Assembly: GCA_002502295.1 (NCBI GenBank)
Contig: DANX01000035.1
Span: 1-40,133 of the forward strand
Length of the DNA: 40,133 nt
Direction of reading: 5' to 3'
From: Euryarchaeota archaeon UBA561
GTDB taxonomy: Archaea; Thermoplasmatota; Poseidoniia; Poseidoniales; Poseidoniaceae
Each line of letters opens with the position of its first letter. Within the stretch, counting starts at the first letter, position 1. A program made the position numbers and the translations under genes. This document shows positions 15,047-23,628 of this stretch, in pieces. Below the pieces are notes generated by a model. That model ran no database searches and was not told the origin of the DNA. It worked only from the letters and a program-made list of their open reading frames with translations.

Positions 15047-17347
15047 TCATTCCACGGTTGACCATGTCAACCACTGAGGTTTGACCCCGGTCCGGTCAAA
15101 CAACACCGTGTCTCGGCCCGACAACCCCAACGGGTTGAGCCAACGGTCGGGCGCAGAGCGGTCCCATTCAAGGACCACTTCGGTTAATTCGCTTCCGTTT
15201 CCAACATTGAAACAGGCTTGGTGATAGCCTGCATCGGTGCGAAGGCCATGGTAGGGGCGTTCAAGCCCATTTGAGGCTTGAAGGTAAAGTCCGCCGGTGG
15301 AGCCGATGACCTCGTAGATCAAACACATCTCAACCGCATTGGCTGGTGCACTGACGGACAGGGACCCATCCGTGCCTTCGGGGAGAAAGGGCCGGTCGTC
15401 TCCAAGTCCCATCGGATCTCTGAATTTGTGGTTGCGCCACGGGTCCAGTCGGTTCTCGCAAGCGAGACAATCCGATTCGTGAATGCCATCCAAGAGCAAA
15501 ACCTTGCCGTCCCCATCCGGATGCAAACTCCACAGCGTTGCTCCGTCCGATTGGGCCTCTATGCCCCAGTAAGGTGAGGTGGCCAGTGTCCACTGCATGG
15601 TTCCAAGGGGCGATGTCAGCGCGTGCAACATGTTGTGTTCAATGAAGTACGTCGTGTTGTCGTAAAACATCGCTTGTGTAGCCGCTGCCTGTTCGCTGGC
15701 ATCAAGCTGCACCAGTCCGAGCGTCGGGATGGCCGTTACATCCACGTGCTTCGGGGCATTCCAAACATAGCCCCAGTGCATGTTTTCTGTGTAGACAGCT
15801 CCTTCAATGTCCTCCAAGGCCTCCCTCAGCGCCAAGTCTCCGGGTGAAACCGCCAGCAATTCATCGTGATTGGCCAAGCTAAACGCGACCGTTTGAGCCA
15901 TTAAAGAGCCCAGAACGATGAGCCCGACGAGGGCCATTGAGACCGGCTGCGGCATGACCCATGGCTTGAGGGGCTTCTCATCGACCGGCGTGAGCGCCGT
16001 GTCGGGCGACCACCACCATGCCAACAGCACGGCCAATGGAACATGGAACGCATGAAGCGCCATGGAATACAGGGTGTATGAGAGCAGCGATAGAACGGGA
16101 ATGAAACGCAATCCTTCCACCAGGTGAACCACGCTAAGCACCCACAGGAGAGCAAACCACGTCATAGCGATGCGGCCTTCCAACGTTGAGCGCAGACCGA
16201 AGGCGGCGACCCCGGCGAACACAAACAACACTCCGTTGTACACCAGAAGCGGGCGTCCGCCTTGCCAACCGTATTCGGAAAACACCGCCTCATCGAAGAG
16301 CCTTGGGGCAATAACGAGCAACGCTACGGCAAAACCGATGGTGATGAAGGCCGATGAAATGTACATCAGTTTCCTCAACAATTCACGGTGTTCTTCGTTG
16401 TCCATCGCCAAACCGTGCATCACATGACTCAACAACAACAACGAGAGGTAGATGGCGCCAGTGGGGTGTATCAGGGCAACCGAATAAAGCGCCAAACAAA
16501 GACCGAGTGTATGGTGGCGTTGCCGTTGTTCAGCGTGCCGAAAGAGAACCAAAATACCCACGACCAAACCAAGTTGGCTGGCCACGCTTGGAAATCCCGA
16601 ATCGAAGGTTTTCGCAAACAAGGCGATTCCTAGCCCCATGGCAAACATTGCATGGGCGCCAGCGCCGTGTCGATCCATGGCTCCTATGATGCCCAAAAGC
16701 AAAACAAACAGGGTGTAGTGGCCCAGATGGAACACAGCATGACCCGCATCAATTCCGGTGAGTTCCACCACCCAAGCCGCAACGGATGGGTAGGCGGGCG
16801 GGTAAGTCCAAAAGCCGTCATTGGTGCCGGGCAAGGTGAGATTTCCATCAAGAACAAGCTGTTGGGTGAGCATCGCAAATCCAATCCAATCAACGCCAAA
16901 AGGAAGGTTTTGTAACAGCGGTGAAAGCAAAGCAGTAGAGGCAATAAAGAAGCTGAGAGCAAACAACCACGTTGACCGACTTCGTTGGAATGTGAGTTGA
17001 ATCTCGGCCTCCTCACTCAGCGAGGTGGAGGTGTTTTCTTCGGAAAGTTCGCCGTGCATCGCCGCCTCAAGGAGTTGCCATCGACTGCGTTTTGCAATCA
17101 CCTCATGCCGCTGGTGAATCATCCTGTACGCTGCTGCATTCAGCCCCAACATCGCCATCATGAGCAGCACGGGCGACCATACGTCGAACAAGACCAAGGT
17201 GCCTGAAACCCCGTAGAACAACAGAAGGCCAAGGGCAGGTGCGAGCAAGGCTTTGCGGAACCGGTCGCTGCTTCCATCGAGAACCGAACTGAGTGCCCAA
17301 CCGGGCAACATGCTCGGGGCCAACACGACCAAGGCACTACCGAGCAT
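15047..17347 (-). CDS. Polytopic GT-C-like membrane protein with large extracytoplasmic C-terminal domain
   Basis: From ATG 17347 the product is 766 aa; the frame also opens with TTG at 17395, which would add a basic N-terminal segment. At least ten hydrophobic segments fill roughly the first 480 residues. A luminal loop, LPFGVDWIGFAMLTQQLVLD followed by FWTYPPAYPSVAAW, resembles the acidic first loop and YPP motif of GT-C enzymes that use lipid-linked sugars. The C-terminal ~270 residues are soluble and beta-rich, with paired cysteines (ESDCLACE), as expected outside the membrane. Exact family not recognised; it could be an oligosaccharide or protein glycosyltransferase. Pairing with the GT2 gene supports a part in surface glycosylation. 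Only 24-72 bases separate it from the divergent M23 peptidase gene. Confidence 0.7.
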   Translation of the reverse strand: MLGSALVVLAPSMLPGWALSSVLDGSSDRFRKALLAPALGLLLFYGVSGTLVLFDVWSPVLLMMAMLGLNAAAYRMIHQRHEVIAKRSRWQLLEAAMHGELSEENTSTSLSEEAEIQLTFQRSRSTWLFALSFFIASTALLSPLLQNLPFGVDWIGFAMLTQQLVLDGNLTLPGTNDGFWTYPPAYPSVAAWVVELTGIDAGHAVFHLGHYTLFVLLLGIIGAMDRHGAGAHAMFAMGLGIALFAKTFDSGFPSVASQLGLVVGILVLFRHAEQRQRHHTLGLCLALYSVALIHPTGAIYLSLLLLSHVMHGLAMDNEEHRELLRKLMYISSAFITIGFAVALLVIAPRLFDEAVFSEYGWQGGRPLLVYNGVLFVFAGVAAFGLRSTLEGRIAMTWFALLWVLSVVHLVEGLRFIPVLSLLSYTLYSMALHAFHVPLAVLLAWWWSPDTALTPVDEKPLKPWVMPQPVSMALVGLIVLGSLMAQTVAFSLANHDELLAVSPGDLALREALEDIEGAVYTENMHWGYVWNAPKHVDVTAIPTLGLVQLDASEQAAATQAMFYDNTTYFIEHNMLHALTSPLGTMQWTLATSPYWGIEAQSDGATLWSLHPDGDGKVLLLDGIHESDCLACENRLDPWRNHKFRDPMGLGDDRPFLPEGTDGSLSVSAPANAVEMCLIYEVIGSTGGLYLQASNGLERPYHGLRTDAGYHQACFNVGNGSELTEVVLEWDRSAPDRWLNPLGLSGRDTVLFDRTGVKPQWLTWSTVE

Positions 17348-17419
17348 GAACGGGCCACGCCCGAACCATGACTTGATGATTCTCCGAAACCTCAAGTAGA
17401 ATCGGCCCTACATTACGTC

Positions 17420-18043
17420 ATGGACCCAGACGAAGCCTCTCCATTCCATCCAACCGTTGTGTTTGATGGACCATACTGGGTTCACGACTTTTCACGCCCG
17501 AGTCCCGACGGTTGGCAAGCACCGCACGTGTATTCGGTTGGCCGATACGATGAACGCCGGCCTGGTATGTACACCACGCCTCTGTTTGAGGGGAAACGAG
17601 ACCACCATGTCGGCCTTGATTTGGGAGCACCCGTCAACACACCCGTTCACGCCTTTGCATCCGGCACGGTGGTGGAAGTGACCGTGAACGGCGACGATGG
17701 CTCCTATGGACCCACGCTCATCACCAAACACACGCTCCCCTTGCCCGTCCATGTTGGTGGCCCGCTCGCGAAGGAAAGCTCGGTCTTTTGGGTCCTCTAT
17801 GGCCATTTGAGTTGGGACAGCATTGCTCACTGGAAGAAAGGTGATTCCTTTGGATCAGGCGAGGTGTTGGCCGCCCTCGGCGATGAGGACGAAAACGGTG
17901 GTTGGCCACCGCACGTTCATGTTCAGCTTTCCATTGACGAACCGGTTGGGGGAGACCTTCCGGGCGTTGTGTGCTTTGAAGACCGGGCAGAGGCTTTGGT
18001 TAAATTTCCCGATCCACGCTTGATTTGTGGACCACTCTATTGA
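17420..18043 (+). CDS. M23 (LytM/lysostaphin-like) metallopeptidase domain protein
   Basis: A 207-residue protein with the zinc ligands of family M23: H63-VGL-D67 in HHVGLDLGAP, YGH129 and H165-V-H167 in PHVHVQL. The flanking text (GTVVEVTVN, YGPTLITKHT, LYGHLS, ENGGWPPHVHVQL) matches the subfamily that in bacteria is fused between a kinase-like domain and a class-III aminotransferase, more closely than secreted cell-wall hydrolases. There is no signal peptide or transmembrane helix, so it is probably cytoplasmic. Archaea lack murein, so the substrate is unclear. Its stop overlaps the end of the convergent PGI/PMI gene by seven bases. Confidence 0.85.
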   Translation: MDPDEASPFHPTVVFDGPYWVHDFSRPSPDGWQAPHVYSVGRYDERRPGMYTTPLFEGKRDHHVGLDLGAPVNTPVHAFASGTVVEVTVNGDDGSYGPTLITKHTLPLPVHVGGPLAKESSVFWVLYGHLSWDSIAHWKKGDSFGSGEVLAALGDEDENGGWPPHVHVQLSIDEPVGGDLPGVVCFEDRAEALVKFPDPRLICGPLY

Positions 18044-19143
18044 ACGGAGTTCAAGTGAGCTTTAAGGCCGTTAATTGGAGCGATGGCGGCAGGATCCTTT
18101 CCGTGCAACAAGGCCACCGTGATGGAGAGCCAATCCATGACCAAGCAATGGTAGAGGAGACACTCGAGCAACGAGGCCCCCTCGCCCACGAGGTTCCATG
18201 CTGTCTCGGTCGTTGCGTGTGCAACCATCCAGTCCAATCGTTGCTGGACACGCGGGTGCATACCTGGCCACGTTAACACCAAGAGGGCCTGATTGGGAGC
18301 TTCAGGGTCTGCATCAGGTCCGATTCCTCCCCACGCCACGCTTTCATTGTGGTTCATTTCGGGAACCACACCGGTGCGCACAAAACGAGCAGCGTTTTCA
18401 TTCATTTGATTTTTGAAACGGTTCAATGCAGGAGCCAATTCAGTCGGGCCAATCACGGCCAGAGGTTGTTCAATGAGGCCAGCCGCAAGCAGAGCGATGT
18501 CCCCTTCTGGGTGAGCGATGGCATCGAAATGCTGGTTGTTGGCAGCCAGCCGCTCCAGCATGGCCACGCGTCCATCTTCGGATTGCACGGGTAAAAGACC
18601 GAGGTGTTCCATCACGGCGACCTGTCGACTGAAAATATGGCCAAAGGCCGTTCGTGGTGGCTGACCGCCAATTGTCGGGACGAGGTGGCAACTTGGGAAC
18701 AGCTCCGGAAGGCCAGCCAACTGACCACCGGTGGCGATCACGATGGCCGTCGCCCCCATTTTCAGAGCGGCTTCGGTGGCTGCAATCGTCTCTTCGGTGT
18801 TGCCGCTGTGGCTGGTGGCGAGGACCAACCAAGTCGCATCAAACCAAGCTGGCAGGGTGTAATCTCGGCTGACAACCACGGGGCAGCGTCCTTCTCGGCT
18901 GGTCAATGTCGCCAAGAATTCACCTCCAGCGGCACTGCCTCCCATCCCTAAACAAATGACCCCGCTCCAAGGTGCTTTTTTCAGGTCACTGATCCATGGG
19001 AATCGGTCGACGGTCACGGCCCGGAACCCATCGCGCAGGTCTTGATGAAAGGTTCGTGTGAACCCGACCATTCCCTCAACATCCAATTTCTCAGCGAGGT
19101 CAACAAGCGTTGGTTCAGGCGCTTCTGTTTCGGTATCTTGCAT
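18037..19143 (-). CDS. Bifunctional phosphoglucose/phosphomannose isomerase
   Basis: Interconverts fructose-6-phosphate with glucose-6-phosphate and mannose-6-phosphate. The 368-residue protein has two SIS folds: GMGGSAAGGE (67-75) and ATSHSGNTEETIAATE bind the sugar phosphate, PPRTAFG (162-168) is characteristic of the archaeal/bacterial bifunctional subfamily, and NENAARF with E249 and EMNHNE with H265 correspond to the catalytic Glu and His of PGI/PMI enzymes. It supplies hexose phosphates for GlmS and for the glycosyltransferases found elsewhere in the window. The start is two bases after the NMD3 stop, so the two are likely cotranscribed. Confidence 0.93.
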   Translation of the reverse strand: MQDTETEAPEPTLVDLAEKLDVEGMVGFTRTFHQDLRDGFRAVTVDRFPWISDLKKAPWSGVICLGMGGSAAGGEFLATLTSREGRCPVVVSRDYTLPAWFDATWLVLATSHSGNTEETIAATEAALKMGATAIVIATGGQLAGLPELFPSCHLVPTIGGQPPRTAFGHIFSRQVAVMEHLGLLPVQSEDGRVAMLERLAANNQHFDAIAHPEGDIALLAAGLIEQPLAVIGPTELAPALNRFKNQMNENAARFVRTGVVPEMNHNESVAWGGIGPDADPEAPNQALLVLTWPGMHPRVQQRLDWMVAHATTETAWNLVGEGASLLECLLYHCLVMDWLSITVALLHGKDPAAIAPINGLKAHLNSVQ

Positions 19144-19145
19144 GT

Positions 19146-20222
19146 TTATTCCTCCAAGGTTTCGGGTTCGTCAACCGCCATGAACGGGAGAGCAAGCCAA
19201 GCGTCGTCATGCTTGATGAGCCGTCCTTTTCGTCCGGGAGTGTGGTCGTAAGGAAGACGAACGTGGTCCATCGCCCATGTGGTTGGATCGAGGAATTCGC
19301 CCACCGTTGCATCCTCGTTGACGAAGTCGACGTCGGTTAACTCGTGCATTTGAGCGATCACCTTGGCTTGTTCCAGATCTCTCCACGTCGCTCCCGTACG
19401 CTCGCGCCGGTCCACCCGTTCCATGATCGCACCGTCCTTGGTCCATGACGAAGGTCGCCAAACATGGCTCCGCCACTGGAGAATGTCCCCGATTTCATAT
19501 CCTGGTTTTCGGTACAGGAGCGTCAGCCGAGTCACGTCAACGCCGTCTTTGCGTCCGACGGTTGAGTTTGTTTCCACCACCATGCCACCGTATTCGTTGA
19601 TGAGGTGGCGGCCCCATGCACGAGCCAATCCTTTGCTGCCAAGGACAACATCGTATCCTCCAGTGACCTGACCTTCGCTTGTGATGAAAAACATCGGGTC
19701 GTCAGAAAGTTTCTCCAAGACCTCGTCCAGGGTAGTTCGTAAGCGTGTGAATTCTTCTTCGCTCAGTCGGCGAGCACTGGAGCGCAATTGGACGGTTGCC
19801 TCAAAATAGTTTCCAGCACGCCGTGTGCACGTGAGGCAGACGCCGTTGGCCATGCGTGCCCGCATGGTATGTTCTTCTTGGAAGAGCAACGTGTCGATGA
19901 CGCCTTCGACTTGAATGTGAAGCAACGTGTGCCGGTCAGACACCTTCACTGGTTCCATGGCCAGTTGAATGTCCTCGGCTTGTTCGTGGACGACCAGGTT
20001 TCTGTGCAAAAGTTCGTCCCAGATTTCATCTTCGGTCGTGTTTTCCCATTTGCCATCAAGTTCAACGATGCCGCAACGCGCACACCGCACCCAGGGGACG
20101 TTTTCGGGGACCTTTGCCAATACGGTCCGAACTCGGAGGCAGGGTTCACACATGCGGTCGCCGTACAGCGGGGGCTCGGCCCCACAGACCAAGCAAAATT
20201 CGCCGCCAAGCCGTGATGACAT
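19146..20222 (-). CDS. nmd3: NMD3 family ribosome-assembly protein
   Basis: The archaeal relative of the eukaryotic 60S export adaptor NMD3; in archaea presumably a late large-subunit assembly factor. The 358-residue form (ATG 20222, with GGAG six bases upstream) carries several zinc-binding CxxC pairs: C10-x2-C13, C25-x2-C28, C47-x2-C50 and C129-x2-C132, the last followed by the hallmark GNYFEATVQLR. After that come the predicted beta and OB-like regions of archaeal NMD3. An ATG at 20234 is the alternative start. It is adjacent to PGI/PMI with a two-base gap; no functional link is obvious. Confidence 0.9.
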   Translation of the reverse strand: MSSRLGGEFCLVCGAEPPLYGDRMCEPCLRVRTVLAKVPENVPWVRCARCGIVELDGKWENTTEDEIWDELLHRNLVVHEQAEDIQLAMEPVKVSDRHTLLHIQVEGVIDTLLFQEEHTMRARMANGVCLTCTRRAGNYFEATVQLRSSARRLSEEEFTRLRTTLDEVLEKLSDDPMFFITSEGQVTGGYDVVLGSKGLARAWGRHLINEYGGMVVETNSTVGRKDGVDVTRLTLLYRKPGYEIGDILQWRSHVWRPSSWTKDGAIMERVDRRERTGATWRDLEQAKVIAQMHELTDVDFVNEDATVGEFLDPTTWAMDHVRLPYDHTPGRKGRLIKHDDAWLALPFMAVDEPETLEE

Positions 20223-20281
20223 ACGCCTCTCCATGTTGGTCTCGCGGTGAAGCCTTTGAAAGACTACGCCTGTGGAGAGGC

Positions 20282-20440
20282 TCAGCCGTCGGTTTTCTTG
20301 GTGGCTTCAGTACCGCCGCGGTCGGCCCGCTCAAGCGCTTCCAATCGCTCGTCGAGTCGTCGGCTTCGTTGAACAACCGTCCACGTCCACAAAGCGATCG
20401 CCACCAACATTCCGAGGTAGGCCACGGCAAGGTAGGTCAT
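20282..20440 (-). CDS. CcmD-like single-helix haem-exporter subunit
   Basis: A 52-residue protein (MTYLAVAYLGMLVAIALW...) with one N-terminal transmembrane helix followed by a basic, helical cytoplasmic tail (RSRRLDERLEALERAD). Sequence and size match CcmD, which tethers CcmC to the CcmAB transporter during cytochrome c maturation. CcmD is too short for confident homology by eye, but the position directly after ccmC makes the call likely. Reading can also begin at a GTG at 20467, which would overlap ccmC by 17 bases and lies just before a GGAGGTG; ATG 20440 gives the usual CcmD N-terminus. Confidence 0.68.
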   Translation of the reverse strand: MTYLAVAYLGMLVAIALWTWTVVQRSRRLDERLEALERADRGGTEATKKTDG

Positions 20441-20450
20441 GCCTTCCAAG

Positions 20451-21188
20451 TCATGCACCTCCGTCACGCATGCTTAGCATGGATTCCAATCGCTGTTCAA
20501 GGGCGGTTAATCGCATGGAGGCGATCATGTGGCCGACGATGAAAACCGTAAACGAGATGGCGCCTAGAAGCAAGACAAGTCCCATCTCGCCGTTGATGGA
20601 GCCTTCATCACCCGTTCCAATCACAGGTCCTGGGTGCCGTATGGTCCAAATTCTGGTGGCGACGTAGGTCAGGGGCACCAACACAAAGCCATACAGTCCA
20701 AAGGCCGCAAAAGTATCTCGTGTTTCCACACCGTCAGGTTGGCTGTTTCGACCGAGCACAACGTAAATGGCCAAGAGCGTTAACAACCCGAAACTGTTGA
20801 GCCGTACATCCGTCCAGTCCCATGGAGTTCCCCATTCTGCTTGGCCCCAGACACACCCCGACCAAACGGCCATGAGGCCGCAGGCCAGGCCAGCCTCGGA
20901 GCCAGCAACATGCAGGCGCCACATCCATTCAGAGCGTTGAAACAACCACCCGGCAGAACCCACAAAGAGGGCGCCAAAGGCAATGAAGGCCGCCCACGCT
21001 GCTGGGACGTGCCAGTAAAAAATTCGCTGGGCAGCAGGGGATTCAAAGGCGTTGATGGAGACACTCGGAGCCCACAGGAGAGCAAGGAGGAGAGTGCTGC
21101 CAATGCCCATGAAGCCAAGGACAAGCAATGCTTCACCCCACTTCATGGTCGGCGGTGTTCGCATGTCCCCCTTGAACTTGGTGTTCAT
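20451..21188 (-). CDS. ccmC: CcmC haem-handling membrane protein
   Basis: Six-helix membrane protein (245 aa) of the System I cytochrome c maturation pathway, which presents haem for loading on CcmE. Seen: FYWHVPAAW with the first conserved His, the external Trp-rich segment WGTPWDWTDVRLNS (the WWD-type haem-contact motif) and RIWTIRHPGPV with the second His. The frame opens further upstream at 21209, but ATG 21188 comes one base after the stop of the ABC-exporter gene (TGAGATG) and is preferred. This points to translational coupling. CcmE, CcmF and CcmH are not in the window. Confidence 0.92.
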   Translation of the reverse strand: MNTKFKGDMRTPPTMKWGEALLVLGFMGIGSTLLLALLWAPSVSINAFESPAAQRIFYWHVPAAWAAFIAFGALFVGSAGWLFQRSEWMWRLHVAGSEAGLACGLMAVWSGCVWGQAEWGTPWDWTDVRLNSFGLLTLLAIYVVLGRNSQPDGVETRDTFAAFGLYGFVLVPLTYVATRIWTIRHPGPVIGTGDEGSINGEMGLVLLLGAISFTVFIVGHMIASMRLTALEQRLESMLSMRDGGA

Positions 21189-21189
21189 C

Positions 21190-22422
21190 TCAAGAAAGAA
21201 GGCTGACAAAGAGGGAATACGGAAGTATCAACACCGGGGTCAACAATCCGACAAACACGGCTTGTGGGCGAGCGAGGCGTTGCGTTGAACGCTGCATCCA
21301 GCCGACGCCGTGCCAGACTGAGAAACACAACAGCGAGCCAGCGCCTACGATTGTGGCGTCCAAGGTCTCGCTCAAAGCAGTGGAAGACAGCAACGAAAAC
21401 ACGAGACCAATCACCAGCGGCAACCAACTCGCATGTGGGGACCTTCCGCAAACACCTCGCCACCAATCCGCTGCACGCTCCTCTCTCGTCGCCACGACCA
21501 ACGGCTCGCCGCACAAAGCCACGGCCAGAACGGGAGCGAGCACGAATCCGAGCCGTTGCATTTGATTGAGCTCCCCCATAAAGTCTCCAAATGAAAGAAG
21601 AATGCCCAAGGTGAGTAAACCAGCGATGGCGTTGGTGTTCAACCACATCAGCGTGCGAAGGTGCATGCGTACACCGAAAGCACCTGGAGTGATGCGTTTG
21701 ACCGGTTTTGAGGGTCGCTGCTGGGCGTTGACACCTTCGGGAGGTGTGGCGTGTGTTTTCATTTCTTGGCCAATCTCAAATCGATGCGTTGCGCAGGCCA
21801 TGATGCGTTCATCATGCGTGGCAATGAGGAGGCCGTGACCCATGGCCCGAAGTTCATTCAGCCAGCCGCCAAGGGCTTCAACGGACGCATCGTCCAGGCC
21901 TGCGTCGGGTTCGTCAAGGATGACCAAAGCGGGAACTTTGCTGGCAAAAGCGGGGAGCAATCCTGCAAGCACGGCAACCTTGCGCGCTTGACCTTGAGAG
22001 AGGTGAGCGATCAGGTCATTGGCCCGATGGGTTAGGCCAAAGGCGTTCAAAAATGGGCCACAGTCCACGTTGTTCCCGTTCATTGACATGGCGCATTGAA
22101 GCCTTTCCTCGAGCACTTCACTCCCCATCATGCCGTTTTTTTGGAGGGTCAGACCAACGCTCAACGGAGAGGGTTTGGTACGTCCTTCATGATCCCTAAC
22201 CACGACATCAGCATGCTGAATCTTGCCATTTTCAACGGGAAGAAGGCCTGCTGCCGCTTCGAGGAGCGTGGTTTTTCCGGCACCGTTTACCCCTGCCAAC
22301 ACCACCGTTTGGCCGGTTTCTATGCGAAGCGAGCACCCATCCAAAACCGTGTTCATGCCTCGGCGTACACGAACATCATCAAGGTTGAGCAAGGCCTTGG
22401 CCATGGTCTGGGGAAAGGTCAT
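21190..22422 (-). CDS. CcmA ATPase fused to a CcmB-like membrane domain
   Basis: One 410-residue polypeptide with both halves of the Ccm ABC exporter. Counted from ATG 22422, residues about 10-220 form the ATPase: Walker A GVNGAGKTTL, a Q-loop LQKNG, the signature LSQGQARKVAVLAGLL, Walker B ALVILDEPDAGLD and the switch His in ATHDER. After a linker, residues about 255-410 hold four to six hydrophobic segments with the interior charged loop ATREERAADWWRG, as in CcmB. The membrane half is shorter and more divergent than typical CcmB (about 220 aa). A GTG at 22458 is an alternative start. The product sits just upstream of ccmC and the ccmD-like gene. Confidence 0.82.
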   Translation of the reverse strand: MTFPQTMAKALLNLDDVRVRRGMNTVLDGCSLRIETGQTVVLAGVNGAGKTTLLEAAAGLLPVENGKIQHADVVVRDHEGRTKPSPLSVGLTLQKNGMMGSEVLEERLQCAMSMNGNNVDCGPFLNAFGLTHRANDLIAHLSQGQARKVAVLAGLLPAFASKVPALVILDEPDAGLDDASVEALGGWLNELRAMGHGLLIATHDERIMACATHRFEIGQEMKTHATPPEGVNAQQRPSKPVKRITPGAFGVRMHLRTLMWLNTNAIAGLLTLGILLSFGDFMGELNQMQRLGFVLAPVLAVALCGEPLVVATREERAADWWRGVCGRSPHASWLPLVIGLVFSLLSSTALSETLDATIVGAGSLLCFSVWHGVGWMQRSTQRLARPQAVFVGLLTPVLILPYSLFVSLLS

Positions 22423-22493
22423 TCGGGCAAGAACCCTCCTGTTTCTTCCTTCTGACACATCAACTCAAAAGAGATGGAGTTGAAGGAGCCACC

Positions 22494-23540
22494 ATGGGCT
22501 TCGCCATGTCCTTCTTCTCCTGGACGGAGTGGGCGGTCTTGTTGTTGTGGTTTGCTGCCGTCCTTACCCCTCTGTTTTACGCTGTGAGGACACGAACTTC
22601 TCTCGCCATGGGCATCACCGTGAGTGTTCTTCTGGGCGCCGTGGTCCAAGTCTTGTGGTCCATGCTTTACAACTGGGGGCTGGTTGACATTTGGGTTTGG
22701 AACGATTTCGTCCTTGTGCCGGTACGGGCCTTTGAGCCTGGGTTCATTCATACATTGGCGTCGGCTGGTTTTCTTCATAGCCAGGGAGACATGATGCACG
22801 TGCTTGGCAACGTCATCATCTTGGCGCTTGTCGGCGTGCCCTTGGAACAACGGCTCGGGTCAGCGCGATTTGCGATGGTGTACGTGATTGGCTTGCTCGG
22901 TGGCTCGCTTGGTTGGGTTGCTTTCAACGCAGAATCTTACACGCCTGCCCTTGGGGCTTCCGGCGCCGCGTTTGGGTTGCTCGGCGCTTACCTTGCTGGA
23001 TGGCCAAAGGACGAGATTCCCTTCCCCATCTTGCTGATCCGACCGTGGCCGGTGGTGTTCATTGCACTGTTGTACTTTGGTCTGGAATTGCTGCGTGCGT
23101 TCTCAACCATGGAGTCTGGTACTTCAAGCGGCGTTGCTCACATGGCTCACATCGGAGGATTTGTCGCCGCTTATGCGCTCCTCCCACTCGTAGCGAGAGG
23201 CGGCCCGGTGGAACTTGGCGTCGTTGATGGCGGGCCAAGTCAAGGGGCAGCCCACTCAGCAAAGCGCCGTCGAATCAAGGCCAGCATGACTGACCTCAGT
23301 TCCCTCGACGATCCTTGGACGTCCGCCGGTTATGAGGTTCCAAAACACCTCCGCGAACCGCTCAAAAACCTGATGCAAGCAAGCGATGAACCGGAAACCC
23401 GGGCGGCATGGATGGAACATTTGGCCGACGCTGGATCATGCCCTGTCTGTGAAGCATCGCTTGGTTTGGTCGAGCGCTCAACTGGGCCCCATTTGCAGTG
23501 CTCGGTCAACACCGACCACCTTGAATGGCCGCCGCGGTGA
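22494..23540 (+). CDS. Rhomboid-family intramembrane serine protease with C-terminal zinc-ribbon-like tail
   Basis: Cleaves membrane proteins within or next to their helices. The 348-residue protein has about six transmembrane segments and the rhomboid catalytic dyad: Ser156 in GASGAAFGLLGAYL and His219 in AHMAHIGGF. The HVLGN (102-106) of helix 2 that forms the oxyanion pocket is also present. After the last helix comes a soluble tail of about 110 residues ending in a Cys/His cluster (CPVCEASLG, then C and H near the end), plausibly a small zinc site. AAGGAG at 22483-22488, five bases before the ATG, is a good ribosome-binding site. Substrates are unknown; the giant anchored surface proteins nearby are candidates, by inference only. 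Confidence 0.9.
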   Translation: MGFAMSFFSWTEWAVLLLWFAAVLTPLFYAVRTRTSLAMGITVSVLLGAVVQVLWSMLYNWGLVDIWVWNDFVLVPVRAFEPGFIHTLASAGFLHSQGDMMHVLGNVIILALVGVPLEQRLGSARFAMVYVIGLLGGSLGWVAFNAESYTPALGASGAAFGLLGAYLAGWPKDEIPFPILLIRPWPVVFIALLYFGLELLRAFSTMESGTSSGVAHMAHIGGFVAAYALLPLVARGGPVELGVVDGGPSQGAAHSAKRRRIKASMTDLSSLDDPWTSAGYEVPKHLREPLKNLMQASDEPETRAAWMEHLADAGSCPVCEASLGLVERSTGPHLQCSVNTDHLEWPPR

Positions 23541-23628
23541 TGTCAAGGGTGAATCGTTGGACGGCGTGATACATCTGAGGATAGAATCAAAGGTGGGCAA
23601 GCCTTCCAAAGCACGGAGAGGGAGAGCC

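Noticed and set aside
23386..23628. N-terminal extension of the giant protease
   Set aside because: It overlaps the end of the rhomboid gene and would bury the signal peptide. A purine-rich ribosome-binding sequence lies just before ATG 23629.
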